This document shows positions 6,817 through 14,245 of a DNA stretch of 14,300 bases, piece by piece. A program made the position numbers and the translations under genes. The notes under the pieces are model-generated. The model was not told the origin of the DNA. It worked only from the letters and a program-made list of their open reading frames with translations, and ran no database searches. Origin of the DNA: DATKZS01 sp035527835 [NCBI: bacterium] (GTDB lineage Bacteria > RBG-13-61-14); assembly GCA_035527835.1 (NCBI GenBank), contig DATKZS010000161.1, positions 1 to 14,300 of the forward strand. The letters run 5' to 3'. Positions within the stretch are counted from its first letter, which is position 1, and each line of letters begins with the position of its first letter.

Positions 6817-7998
6817 ATGGGCAGTGCCATGATATATCATTTCGACGATGCGGCGAACCATCCACAGAGGAAACCGGCCGTGAAGTTCGACTGGAACCTG
6901 CCCACGCGGATCATCTTCGGGCGCGGTGCTCTGGCCCGCCTTCACGAGGTCGCGCCCGGCCTCGGCAAGAGGGCGCTCGTGGTATTAGGGGCTGCTTCAA
7001 TGGCCCAAGCCGGGGTCAAGGGCAGGGTGTCGGAGCTGCTGGCCGGCCTGGAACTGTCCTGGCACGAAGGCGTGCGGCCGAACCTGCCTCTCGAGGACTG
7101 CGATGCCCTGGTCCGGGCCGCCCGCGAGAGCGGGGCCGAGCTGGTGATCGGGATCGGCGGCGGCTCGGTGCTGGACGGCGCCAAGGCCGCGGCCCTGATG
7201 GCGCCCGGGACCGGGTGGACCCGCGATTACCTCGACGGCGCCGGGGCTGGGCCATCGCTTCCGTTCATCGCGGTTCCCGCCACCGCCGGCACCGGCTCGG
7301 AGGTCACGCCCTCGATGATCGTCCTGGACCCGGAGCGGGGCCGCAAGGTCGGGCTCAGCCGGCCCGAGGCCCTGGCCCGCGCCGCCATCGTTGACCCCGA
7401 GCTCACCCTGACCCTGCCGCCCGATCAGACCGCGGCCACCGGACTCGACGCCTTGAGCCACGCCTTCGAGGCATACTGGTCAAAGCTCGCCAACCCCGTG
7501 AGCGACGCCCTGGCCCTCGACGCGCTCTACACCGTCATGCAACACCTCGAACGCGCTTACCAATACCCCGATGACCTCGACGCCCGCGAGGGCATGAGCT
7601 ACGGGGCGCTCGCCGCCGGCATGGCCATATCACATACCGCCACCGCAGCCCTCCACGGCCTCACCTATCCCATGACCGCGCACTTCGGAGTGCCCCACGG
7701 AATGGCCTGCGCATTCCTCATGCGTGAGATCCTGACCGTCAATTTCCATCACTTGGACTGCCAAAAGCAAAAGCGCCTCCTCCATGCCATGAAATCAAAC
7801 ACCCTCCAGGCCGCCCTCGACCTGCTCGGAGACCTCTATGCCGAACTCAAGGTCCCCGAAACCCTGGATGACCTCAAAATCCCGGAGGACCAAATCAAGA
7901 CCTTCGTGGACGAGGCCACTCCCGCAAACCTCCATCGAAATATAGCGCCGCTGAACCGCAAAAAAATCATGGAGCTATGGGCGAAAAAACGCGGATGA
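6817..7998 (+). CDS. Iron-containing (type III) alcohol dehydrogenase
   Basis: This 393-residue cytoplasmic NAD(P)-dependent oxidoreductase interconverts an alcohol and an aldehyde or ketone; the substrate cannot be read from sequence. The N-terminal nucleotide-binding half includes IIFGRGAL (32-39) and the family glycine motif GGGSVLDGAKA (114-124), followed by PATAGTGSEVT (154-164). The predicted metal ligands of the C-terminal half are present: Asp211 and His215 in GLDALSHAFEAY, His280 in LHGLTYP, and His294 in GVPHG. Length fits the family (about 380-400). GAGGGGGG (6801-6808) lies eight bases before the ATG and supports this start. About 20 residues precede the usual family N-terminus. 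The gene is monocistronic and divergent from hsp20. Its stop codon lies within the first of two near-identical 21-base direct repeats. Confidence 0.95.
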   Translation: MGSAMIYHFDDAANHPQRKPAVKFDWNLPTRIIFGRGALARLHEVAPGLGKRALVVLGAASMAQAGVKGRVSELLAGLELSWHEGVRPNLPLEDCDALVRAARESGAELVIGIGGGSVLDGAKAAALMAPGTGWTRDYLDGAGAGPSLPFIAVPATAGTGSEVTPSMIVLDPERGRKVGLSRPEALARAAIVDPELTLTLPPDQTAATGLDALSHAFEAYWSKLANPVSDALALDALYTVMQHLERAYQYPDDLDAREGMSYGALAAGMAISHTATAALHGLTYPMTAHFGVPHGMACAFLMREILTVNFHHLDCQKQKRLLHAMKSNTLQAALDLLGDLYAELKVPETLDDLKIPEDQIKTFVDEATPANLHRNIAPLNRKKIMELWAKKRG

Positions 7999-8276
7999 AC
8001 AACTCTTTTCCAAAATAGGCCCTAAGAAAAACGCCAAGGCGCCAAGGATCGCCAAGTAAATCTTGGTGTTTCTTGGCGGGCGGGACACAAAAGGGCTCCT
8101 GAGCGTTAACACCAACCTGCTTGGCGCACCGGTCGACGGGAGCGCCAAGCAAGAATCATTTGCCCGGAAGCCCTTCTGGGTTTGTAACAAAATCATGATT
8201 CCTGGCGTTCTTGGCGCCTTGGCGGTTTTCCGGTCCGTTTATTTTGGACAGCACTGCGGATGACCAACTCTTTGCC
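7991..8276. repeat. CGCCAAG-word palindrome flanked by 21-base direct repeats
   Basis: A long imperfect palindrome (8010-8247) has outer arms CCAAAATA/TATTTTGG. Its next stem, 8027-8046 with 8210-8229, matches at 19 of 20 bases. An AAGGGCT/AGCCCTT pair lies further in, and a central 10-base stem TGCTTGGCGC (8118-8127)/GCGCCAAGCA (8142-8151) closes over a 14-base loop. The pairs are nearly coaxial, so the whole element could fold as one hairpin. It is flanked by direct repeats 7991-8011 and 8256-8276 (GCGGATGAMCAACTCTTTKC core, 19 of 21 identical). This looks like a MITE-type insertion with a target duplication. There is no coding sequence. Confidence 0.8.
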
Positions 8277-8282
8277 TTCCGC

Positions 8283-8325
8283 TGCCAAAATTGAGAATCC
8301 GGCTGATTCCTTTCCTGATTTGGCA
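8283..8325. promoter_or_regulatory. Nested inverted repeat upstream of the sigma-54 promoter
   Basis: TGCCAAA (8283-8289) and TTTGGCA (8319-8325) enclose a second palindrome, GAATC (8295-8299)/GATTC (8305-8309). The block lies about 115-155 bases upstream of the -24 element, the usual distance for an enhancer site bound by a sigma-54 activator. It could also be unrelated repeat debris. The remaining 8326-8438 stretch is AT-rich in its middle and shows no gene. Confidence 0.3.
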
Positions 8326-8438
8326 CATTTCAGGGCGCTTGTCTTGTCATGCCTTCCACCGCCATTCTGTTCTCCTGATTTATTAAATTAATTCAATAAG
8401 TTAAGCATTATGATGATTACATGACCGCGCCGGGCCGC

Positions 8439-8454
8439 TGGCACGAGGATTGCT
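8439..8454 (+). promoter_or_regulatory. Sigma-54 (RpoN) -24/-12 promoter
   Basis: TGGCACG (8439-8445), four bases, then TTGCT (8450-8454) matches the consensus TGGCACG-N4-TTGCW exactly. The invariant GG (8440-8441) and GC (8452-8453) are separated by the required 10 bases. Transcription should start near 8465, leaving about 36 bases before the ATG at 8501, with AAGGAG (8488-8493) inside. An activator ATPase must therefore open this promoter; none is encoded in the window. Confidence 0.85.
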
Positions 8455-8500
8455 TCTAAATAAAATGACTGTTACGGACAGATCTCTAAGGAGACGCAAA

Positions 8501-11500
8501 ATGAGCGGATCAACCGGCCAAACGAACAAACATAATGCGAAAATCGGGTCTTTCCCGGAATCCATCGGCCCCTTTTTCGCTCTGAATGACGAATTGATGG
8601 ACCTCATTCCCGTGTGCGTATGCGCCTTTTCGCCGGAAGGACGGATCATTTTCCTGAACCAGGCCGCCCGGGAATTTTTAGACACCAGCCTGGGAAATGC
8701 CCGTGGCAGGGAATGGTTCGAATTCGTGGCCGATGATCAGAGGCAGGGAATAGAATCGGCTTTTCTTGCCGGCGTCAAGCTGAGCGAAAGCTTTTCCCTC
8801 GCGTTCAAGATCAAGACCGGCGTCCAGGTCCGGACCCGTTTCCGGGTCATGTCCGGCAAGGCGGACCAGGAGACAATGGTCCTGGCCGCCGCCACGGAGA
8901 TTTCCGAGCTTGCCGCGGCCGACAGCGGACAGAGCGCCAAGAGCGAATTCCTGGCCAAGGTCATCAACAGCGCGTCCGAAGGCATCATCATCCTTGACGA
9001 TCAGTTCAGGTACATCATGATCAATCCGGCGGGGAGCCGGATGCTCGAAATGAAGCCAAAGGATTTGATCGGCAAACAGGCCGGGTCCAAGGTCCATCCC
9101 GATGACCGGGAAAAGGTGAGCCAGGCCTTGCAAAAGGCGCTTGCCGGCGAGCCCATGGCGATCGAGGCCAGAATCGCCGACGGCCGGGATTCATACCGCC
9201 TGCTGCAAATAAATCTTACTCCTCTAACCTGGGCCGGAAAGAGGCACTTGCTGGGGATGGTGTTCGACATTACTGAACAAAAGCTCTCCCACAAGGCCCT
9301 CGAAAAAAGCGAGACCCGCTACCGCCTGTTCGCCGAAAACATCTCCGATATTGTCTATACCGTGGATATGAATCTCAACATGACTTACGTCAGCCCCTCC
9401 GTGGAGCGCGTCCTGGGCTTCACCGTCGAGCAAGCCCTGGCCCAGTCGCCGGAGCAGCAAATGACCCCGGAATCCGTGCAACGGGTCGTCAAAATCTACC
9501 TGGAGGAAATAGACAAGGAATCAAGGGGCGAGGGCGATCCCTTCCGCTCCCGGACTTTCGAGATCGAGCAGTACAAAAAGGACGGCGCCACCATCTGGAC
9601 CGAGGAGAACATCAGCTTCATCCGCGACGCCCAAGGCAAGGCCGTCGGGATCCAGGGGATTTCCCGCGACATCACCGGGCGCAGGAAGGCGGAGGCCGCC
9701 ATGCGCGAGGCCGAGGCCAGGTACACCGGACTGTTCAACAGCTCGCATGACGCCGTTTACCTGTGCGACTTCTCGGGCAATTTCCTGGACGCCAACGAGG
9801 CCGCCCTGAGAATGCTGGGATATTCGAGGCAGGAAATCAAGGGTCTTAACTTCGCGAGCTTGCTCGACGAGAAGCAGCTCCCGGCGGCCATAGATAGCAC
9901 CCGCGAGTTGCTCGAAACCGGAAAGATGAAAGACATGCAGGAGTACCGCCTCCGGCGCAAGGACGAATCGCATATTGACGTTCAAAGCTTCGGCTCCATG
10001 GTTTACAAGGAAGGGAAACCTTATTGCATCCAGGGCATCGCCCGCGACGTCACCGAGGACCGGGCCCTGCTCGGAAAGCTCAAGTCCCTGAGCCGGCAGC
10101 TGAACACCGAGCACCAGAAGCTTCGTTCCATGATTGATAACATGGAGGAAGTGGTGGTCATGGCCGACGCCGAGGACGTGATCAGGGACATTAACCCGCT
10201 GGGCGAACGGTTCTTCGGGATCTCCCGGGACCAGATCATCGGACGCAAACTTTTCGACTTTCATCTGCCGGTGGTCGCCGCTAGAGTGAAGGAACTGCTG
10301 GAATCTTTTAAAGCCGGCCAACAGGAATTCTATTCCATCAAGCGGCAGATTTCCGATAAGTGGCTGGACCTCAGGGTTTCGAGGATTTCCGCTCCCGACG
10401 GCGCCTACCAGGGGGTCATCTTCAACGTGATTGACGTGACCTCCCTGGTCGAGGCCCGCCAGAAGGCCGAGGAAATGAGCCTGGCCAAGAGCCGCTTCCT
10501 CGCCAACATGTCCCACGAGATCAGGACCCCCATGAACGGCATCCTGGGCTTCTCCGAGCTGCTCATGAACACGCCCTTGAACGCAAAGCAGGGCCAGTAC
10601 GTGGATACCATCATGAAAAGCGGCGAGCACCTGCTCGGCCTGATCAACCAGATTCTCGACCTCTCCCGGATCGAGGCCGGCAAGGTGGTGATCGAGAAGC
10701 GGACGCTCCAGCCCGAGCTCCTGGCCCGCGAGGCCCTGGAGATGGTCAGGCCCCAGGCGGAGAAAAAGGGGCTCGAATTGGCCCTCTCCATCAGCCCCGA
10801 CCTCCCGGAAAACCTCGTGGCCGACGACAAGAAGCTCCTCCAGGTCCTCGTCAACCTGGCGGGCAATGCGGTCAAGTTCACGGAGCAGGGCCGGGTCGAG
10901 ATCATGCTCCGGCCGGACGGGAAGGACGAGCTGGCCCTGTCCGTGCGCGACACCGGCCCGGGCATACCGCGGAGCCAGCGGGAGCGCATCTTCGAGGCGT
11001 TCGAGCAGGTGGAGGGCGGCATGGGCCGGTCCCACCAGGGGACGGGACTGGGACTCGCCATCTCCAGGAAGCTGGTCGAGGCCATGGGCGGACGACTGGA
11101 GCTGGAAAGCGAGATGGGCAAGGGATCGGTCTTCACCGCCTCCGTCCCGGTCGAGACGCCGGGGAATCAGGAATGCGACACTACGAGATCCGAAACCCCG
11201 GCCGCCGAAGAAAGCAGACGTGAGCGGCCGGCCCGGATCCTGATCATTGACGACGAAGAGGAAGTGGTGGAGGTCGTGAGGCGCATGGTCGAACATTTCG
11301 GCCTCAGCGCTCATGGCGAAAGCTGCGGCCGCGCCGGGATCGAATGGGCGCGCGAGCATCAGCCCGACGCCATCCTGCTCGACATCAATCTGCCTGACCT
11401 CTCCGGATGGGAGGTCATGGACCAGTTGAAAAAAGACCCGGCCACCAGCAACATCCCGGTCATCGTGCAGACCGTGCAGGATGAGCAGATCCAAGGCGCC

Positions 11501-12052
11501 TCCCGCGCCGCCGCCTGGATCACCAAGCCCTTTACCATGGACATGGTGGAGCGGACCCTGCAAAAGGCCGGGATCAAGGCCAATAAAAATGGTGGACCGC
11601 AAGATCGTGAGCCGGACCCCGGCCCAATTCCCAAGGCCGGCCTGGTCCTGTTGGTGGACGACAATCTCACCAACCGCGAGCTGGTCAGGGGATTTCTCGA
11701 AGGACCCGAGTGGAGCGTCATCGAGGCGGAGAGCGGAGAAGAATGCCTGGCACGGGCCCGCGCCAATCACCCGGACATCATCCTGCTCGACATCGCGCTG
11801 CCCGGAATGCACGGCCTGGACGTCGCCCGCCACCTGCGCCGCGACCCGGAAACCAGGGACGCCTTCATCATCGCTCTCACCGCCGTGGTCGTCGGCGCCG
11901 ATGAAGAAAAGTGCCGGGCCGCGGGTTGCGATGAGTACATCAGGAAACCATTCAAGAAAAGCGAGCTGCTGCAGAAAATGAACCGGCCCGCCGCCGGGCC
12001 CCGGCCGGGTGGAGAGCAGGGGAGGGAAAGTGATGAACAGTTGCGCTGCTGA
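8501..12052 (+). CDS. Five-PAS soluble hybrid histidine kinase with two receiver domains
   Basis: This 1183-residue cytoplasmic sensor kinase has no membrane segment. Five PAS-type sensor domains start near residues 28, 152, 275, 405 and 543, the second to fifth each beginning with a characteristic hydrophobic strand such as ASEGIIILD or EEVVVMAD. A HisKA domain follows, with phospho-acceptor His672 in SHEIRTP. The HATPase domain has N-box Asn789 (GNAVKF), DTGPGIP and GTGLGL. Receiver 1 (about 912-1030) has Asp917/Asp918, phospho-acceptor Asp961 and Lys1009. Receiver 2 (about 1048-1165) has Asp1053/Asp1054, Asp1097 and Lys1149. No Hpt or output domain is present. The start at 8501 is set by AAGGAG seven bases upstream and by the sigma-54 promoter; TTG 8450 lies in the -12 box. 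The stop overlaps the next gene by 20 bases. The signal is unknown; PAS domains commonly sense redox state, oxygen or small ligands. Confidence 0.95.
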   Translation: MSGSTGQTNKHNAKIGSFPESIGPFFALNDELMDLIPVCVCAFSPEGRIIFLNQAAREFLDTSLGNARGREWFEFVADDQRQGIESAFLAGVKLSESFSLAFKIKTGVQVRTRFRVMSGKADQETMVLAAATEISELAAADSGQSAKSEFLAKVINSASEGIIILDDQFRYIMINPAGSRMLEMKPKDLIGKQAGSKVHPDDREKVSQALQKALAGEPMAIEARIADGRDSYRLLQINLTPLTWAGKRHLLGMVFDITEQKLSHKALEKSETRYRLFAENISDIVYTVDMNLNMTYVSPSVERVLGFTVEQALAQSPEQQMTPESVQRVVKIYLEEIDKESRGEGDPFRSRTFEIEQYKKDGATIWTEENISFIRDAQGKAVGIQGISRDITGRRKAEAAMREAEARYTGLFNSSHDAVYLCDFSGNFLDANEAALRMLGYSRQEIKGLNFASLLDEKQLPAAIDSTRELLETGKMKDMQEYRLRRKDESHIDVQSFGSMVYKEGKPYCIQGIARDVTEDRALLGKLKSLSRQLNTEHQKLRSMIDNMEEVVVMADAEDVIRDINPLGERFFGISRDQIIGRKLFDFHLPVVAARVKELLESFKAGQQEFYSIKRQISDKWLDLRVSRISAPDGAYQGVIFNVIDVTSLVEARQKAEEMSLAKSRFLANMSHEIRTPMNGILGFSELLMNTPLNAKQGQYVDTIMKSGEHLLGLINQILDLSRIEAGKVVIEKRTLQPELLAREALEMVRPQAEKKGLELALSISPDLPENLVADDKKLLQVLVNLAGNAVKFTEQGRVEIMLRPDGKDELALSVRDTGPGIPRSQRERIFEAFEQVEGGMGRSHQGTGLGLAISRKLVEAMGGRLELESEMGKGSVFTASVPVETPGNQECDTTRSETPAAEESRRERPARILIIDDEEEVVEVVRRMVEHFGLSAHGESCGRAGIEWAREHQPDAILLDINLPDLSGWEVMDQLKKDPATSNIPVIVQTVQDEQIQGASRAAAWITKPFTMDMVERTLQKAGIKANKNGGPQDREPDPGPIPKAGLVLLVDDNLTNRELVRGFLEGPEWSVIEAESGEECLARARANHPDIILLDIALPGMHGLDVARHLRRDPETRDAFIIALTAVVVGADEEKCRAAGCDEYIRKPFKKSELLQKMNRPAAGPRPGGEQGRESDEQLRC

Positions 12053-13199
12053 ATGCGGGACCCGGACGGCGCCGGGAAGTGACGGCAACGCGGTGGCCAG
12101 GGGCCTGGTCCTGGTCGTGGACGACAACGAGGTGAACCGGGAGCTGTACCGGGAGACCCTGCTCACTGAAGGCTTTTCCGTGCTCACCGCCGATGACGGG
12201 ATTCGCGGGCTGGAGAGCGCCATCCGCAACGTGCCCGACGTCATCCTGCTCGACGTCATGATGCCGGGAATGGACGGCTTCAAGGTCTGCTCGAAGCTCA
12301 AGAACACCGCGGCGACCCGCGACATCCCGGTGATCTTCATCACCGCCAAGGTCGAGACCAGGGACATCGTGCAGGGACTAAAGCTCGGAGGAGTGGACTA
12401 CCTCACCAAGCCGGTCAAGCTCACCGAATTGATCGCCCGCGTCAAAACCCAGATGCGGATCCGGTCCCTGGAAAAAGAGCGCCTCCTTGCCGAACAGGCC
12501 CGCCTCGAGGCCGCCCACTGGGAAGCCATCAAGTCCATGTCCGAGGGACTGGCCCACAACTTCAATAACATCCTCGCCGCCGTGCTCGGAAACGTCCAGT
12601 TCATCCAGAAAACGCTCACCGATGAAATCCTTAAAGAGGCCGCCGCCGATTGCCTGGACTCCCTGGAAAAGGCCAAACGCCTCGTCCGCCTCCTCCTCAT
12701 ATACTTTGACCTCCGGCCCGACATGGCCAAGGCCGACGTGCTCAAAGTTATTGAAGAGCAGGCCGCGCCGGTCCGCGCCAAGCTGACCCCCAAGATCGAG
12801 CTTGCCGTCGAGGTGGAAGCGCCGGCCCCGGAGCTCGCCCCCGGCAGCAGCACCTATCTCAAGCAGGCCCTCGAAGCCGTCATCGAAAACGCCCGCGAAG
12901 CCGTCAAGCAGGGGCCGGGAAAAATAACCATCAGGGCCTATGCGGAAAAAAACGTCCCGGACCACGCGCGCCTGGTGATCGAGGTCAGCGACACCGGTCC
13001 CGGGGTCAGCGATGAGGTCAAAGCCAAGGCCTTCCTGCCCTTCTTCAGCACCAAGAACACGGTCGGGGTCGGATTGGGCCTTTACGCGGCCAAAATGGCC
13101 CTGGCCCAGATCAAGGGGGCCATCGAGCTGGATAACCGGCCTGAAGGCGGAGCGGTGGCCAGGATCTTTCTGCCGCTCTCCGGCGGGACCGACACCTGA
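12033..13199 (+). CDS. Receiver-histidine kinase protein (NtrB-like transmitter)
   Basis: This 388-residue cytoplasmic protein begins with a receiver domain (about residues 28-145): Asp-Asp near 35, phospho-acceptor Asp74 in LLDVMMPGMDG, and the Lys in YLTKPV. A coiled-coil-like stretch follows (RSLEKERLLAEQARLEAAHW). Next is a histidine-kinase dimerisation domain of the AHxFNN type, with His175 in GLAHNFNNIL, then a HATPase domain with Asn286 (VIENAREAV), DTGPGV and VGLGLYAAKM. The residue after His175 is Asn176, where kinases usually have an acidic residue that helps phosphotransfer. ATG 12033 has GGAGGG six bases upstream; the in-frame GTG at 12009 has no such site. The gene overlaps the hybrid kinase by 20 bases and must be co-expressed. 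The receiver is a likely target of the upstream kinase; the relay output lies elsewhere. Confidence 0.93.
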   Translation: MNSCAAECGTRTAPGSDGNAVARGLVLVVDDNEVNRELYRETLLTEGFSVLTADDGIRGLESAIRNVPDVILLDVMMPGMDGFKVCSKLKNTAATRDIPVIFITAKVETRDIVQGLKLGGVDYLTKPVKLTELIARVKTQMRIRSLEKERLLAEQARLEAAHWEAIKSMSEGLAHNFNNILAAVLGNVQFIQKTLTDEILKEAAADCLDSLEKAKRLVRLLLIYFDLRPDMAKADVLKVIEEQAAPVRAKLTPKIELAVEVEAPAPELAPGSSTYLKQALEAVIENAREAVKQGPGKITIRAYAEKNVPDHARLVIEVSDTGPGVSDEVKAKAFLPFFSTKNTVGVGLGLYAAKMALAQIKGAIELDNRPEGGAVARIFLPLSGGTDT

Positions 13200-13207
13200 A
13201 ACCATCA

Positions 13208-13289
13208 GGATGAACGCCAAGACGCCAAGACCGCCAGATATTATATAGAATAAATTAATTAATTATTTATTCTTGGCGTCTTGGCGGTT
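13208..13289. terminator. CGCCAAG-word palindrome with AT-rich core, probable bidirectional terminator
   Basis: AACGCCAAGACGCCAAG (13213-13229) pairs with CTTGGCGTCTTGGCGGTT (13272-13289), with a single one-base bulge. Inside it, AGAATAAAT (13247-13255) pairs with ATTTATTCT (13265-13273) around TAATTAATT. GGATGAAC (13208-13215) overlaps the left arm. The element lies 9 bases after one gene and 9 before the stop of the convergent gene, the expected position of a shared terminator. It shares its word with the palindrome at 8010-8247, on the other side of the kinase operon. Confidence 0.65.
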
Positions 13290-13298
13290 ATCTTCGGC

Positions 13299-14222
13299 TC
13301 AAATCCTCTGAAAAAACCATTCCCAGAACCTGGCCTCGTCAATGCGGTCGGGCGCGTTGAAATCACCCCGGCCCGCGGGCAGGCCCTGGTCGTAAATGCG
13401 CACGGACCTCTTGCCCCAGCCCTTGTCGTCAATCTCGCCCCGGCGCCAGTTGTCGTGGAACCATTCGGGGTGCAGGAGATAGGCGAGCGCCGACACGTCC
13501 CACGGCACGAACCCGCGCTCATTGGGCTTGGGGCTCAGGAACAGGCTCTCGAGGTACCACTGCCGCGTCTGCTCCGCGATCAGCTCGCGCATGAACGGCG
13601 CCTCCCGCGTCATGCGCTTATAGCGGGCCGGCGTCATGATCGTCTCCATGCACAGCGCGGAATGGATCATGTTGAAGCGGACGCCGCTCATGAGCACGGT
13701 GCGCGCGGAGGCCACGTCGGCGCCGTAGTTGAGGTCGAACATGGCCCAGAACGGCCACCGGCCCGGCGGCGCCAGGGTCCCGCCCATGGACACGACCTCC
13801 TTGATCGCGGGCGCCACCTCGGGTTCGGACTTGATCGCGGTGGCCACGTTGGTGGTGGTCCCCACTATCAGGATGTACACCTGGCCCGGGTGAGCCAGCA
13901 CGGTCTCGGCGATGAACCGGCTGGCCGGCGTCTCGCGGCCGAGGTCCTGGGGACCGCTCGCGCCGGACAGGCACGGGATCTCGCTTCGGCCCGCGGCCTT
14001 AAGGATCTCCCGGGCCTTGGCATAAGTCTTGGCCTGCGTATGATTGCCCCACGACGTGGTCACGCCCAGGATCTCAAGTTCAGGCGAGTTGAGCGCGATC
14101 AGCAACAGGAGACCATCGTCAACGTCATGCCCCGGATACCCGATCGCAACGTCCGTGTCAATGATCACCGGGACCTTTTCGGCTGCTGTCGTCTGAAGCG
14201 CGAGGCCGAAAAACAGGGTCAT
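13299..14222 (-). CDS. Nucleoside hydrolase-like protein, apparently exported
   Basis: This 307-residue protein belongs to the inosine-uridine-preferring nucleoside hydrolase fold, which splits the N-glycosidic bond of nucleosides using a Ca2+ ion. The metal-site motif is VIIDTD (19-24) followed by GHDVDDG (31-37). The second cluster is displaced by several residues relative to the classic DxDxGxDD, as in some exported homologues. TTTNVATA (122-129) fits the GPLTNVA-type strand, FDLNYGADVASA (162-173) the Asn/substrate loop, and Asp242 in PWDVSAL the last metal ligand. Residues 1-14 (MTLFFGLALQTTAA) look like the core of a signal peptide without the basic N-region. No Shine-Dalgarno lies upstream of ATG 14222, and the same frame stays open upstream through the REP-like element to the window edge. 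The start is therefore uncertain. Substrate is inferred from fold only. Confidence 0.87.
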   Translation of the reverse strand: MTLFFGLALQTTAAEKVPVIIDTDVAIGYPGHDVDDGLLLLIALNSPELEILGVTTSWGNHTQAKTYAKAREILKAAGRSEIPCLSGASGPQDLGRETPASRFIAETVLAHPGQVYILIVGTTTNVATAIKSEPEVAPAIKEVVSMGGTLAPPGRWPFWAMFDLNYGADVASARTVLMSGVRFNMIHSALCMETIMTPARYKRMTREAPFMRELIAEQTRQWYLESLFLSPKPNERGFVPWDVSALAYLLHPEWFHDNWRRGEIDDKGWGKRSVRIYDQGLPAGRGDFNAPDRIDEARFWEWFFQRI

Positions 14223-14245
14223 AAACAGTGCGGGAAAGGCCCGGC

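Noticed and set aside
7967-8263. Short open frames on both strands of the 8010-8247 region
   Set aside because: The two strands encode partly similar peptides (for example LLGAPVD with SAKQ/CAKQ) because the DNA is palindromic. This is a by-product of the repeat, not two genes.
8450-8500. TTG 8450 or ATG 8465 as kinase start
   Set aside because: TTG 8450 is part of the -12 promoter element and ATG 8465 is at the predicted transcription start without a ribosome site. ATG 8501 has AAGGAG seven bases upstream.
12009-12032. GTG 12009 as start of the receiver-kinase gene
   Set aside because: There is no ribosome site before it, whereas ATG 12033 has GGAGGG at a good distance.
9521-12367. Very long minus-strand open frame opposite the kinase genes
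   Set aside because: It is antisense to well-recognised PAS, HisKA, HATPase and receiver domains, and its translation matches no family. In GC-rich DNA such shadow frames are expected.
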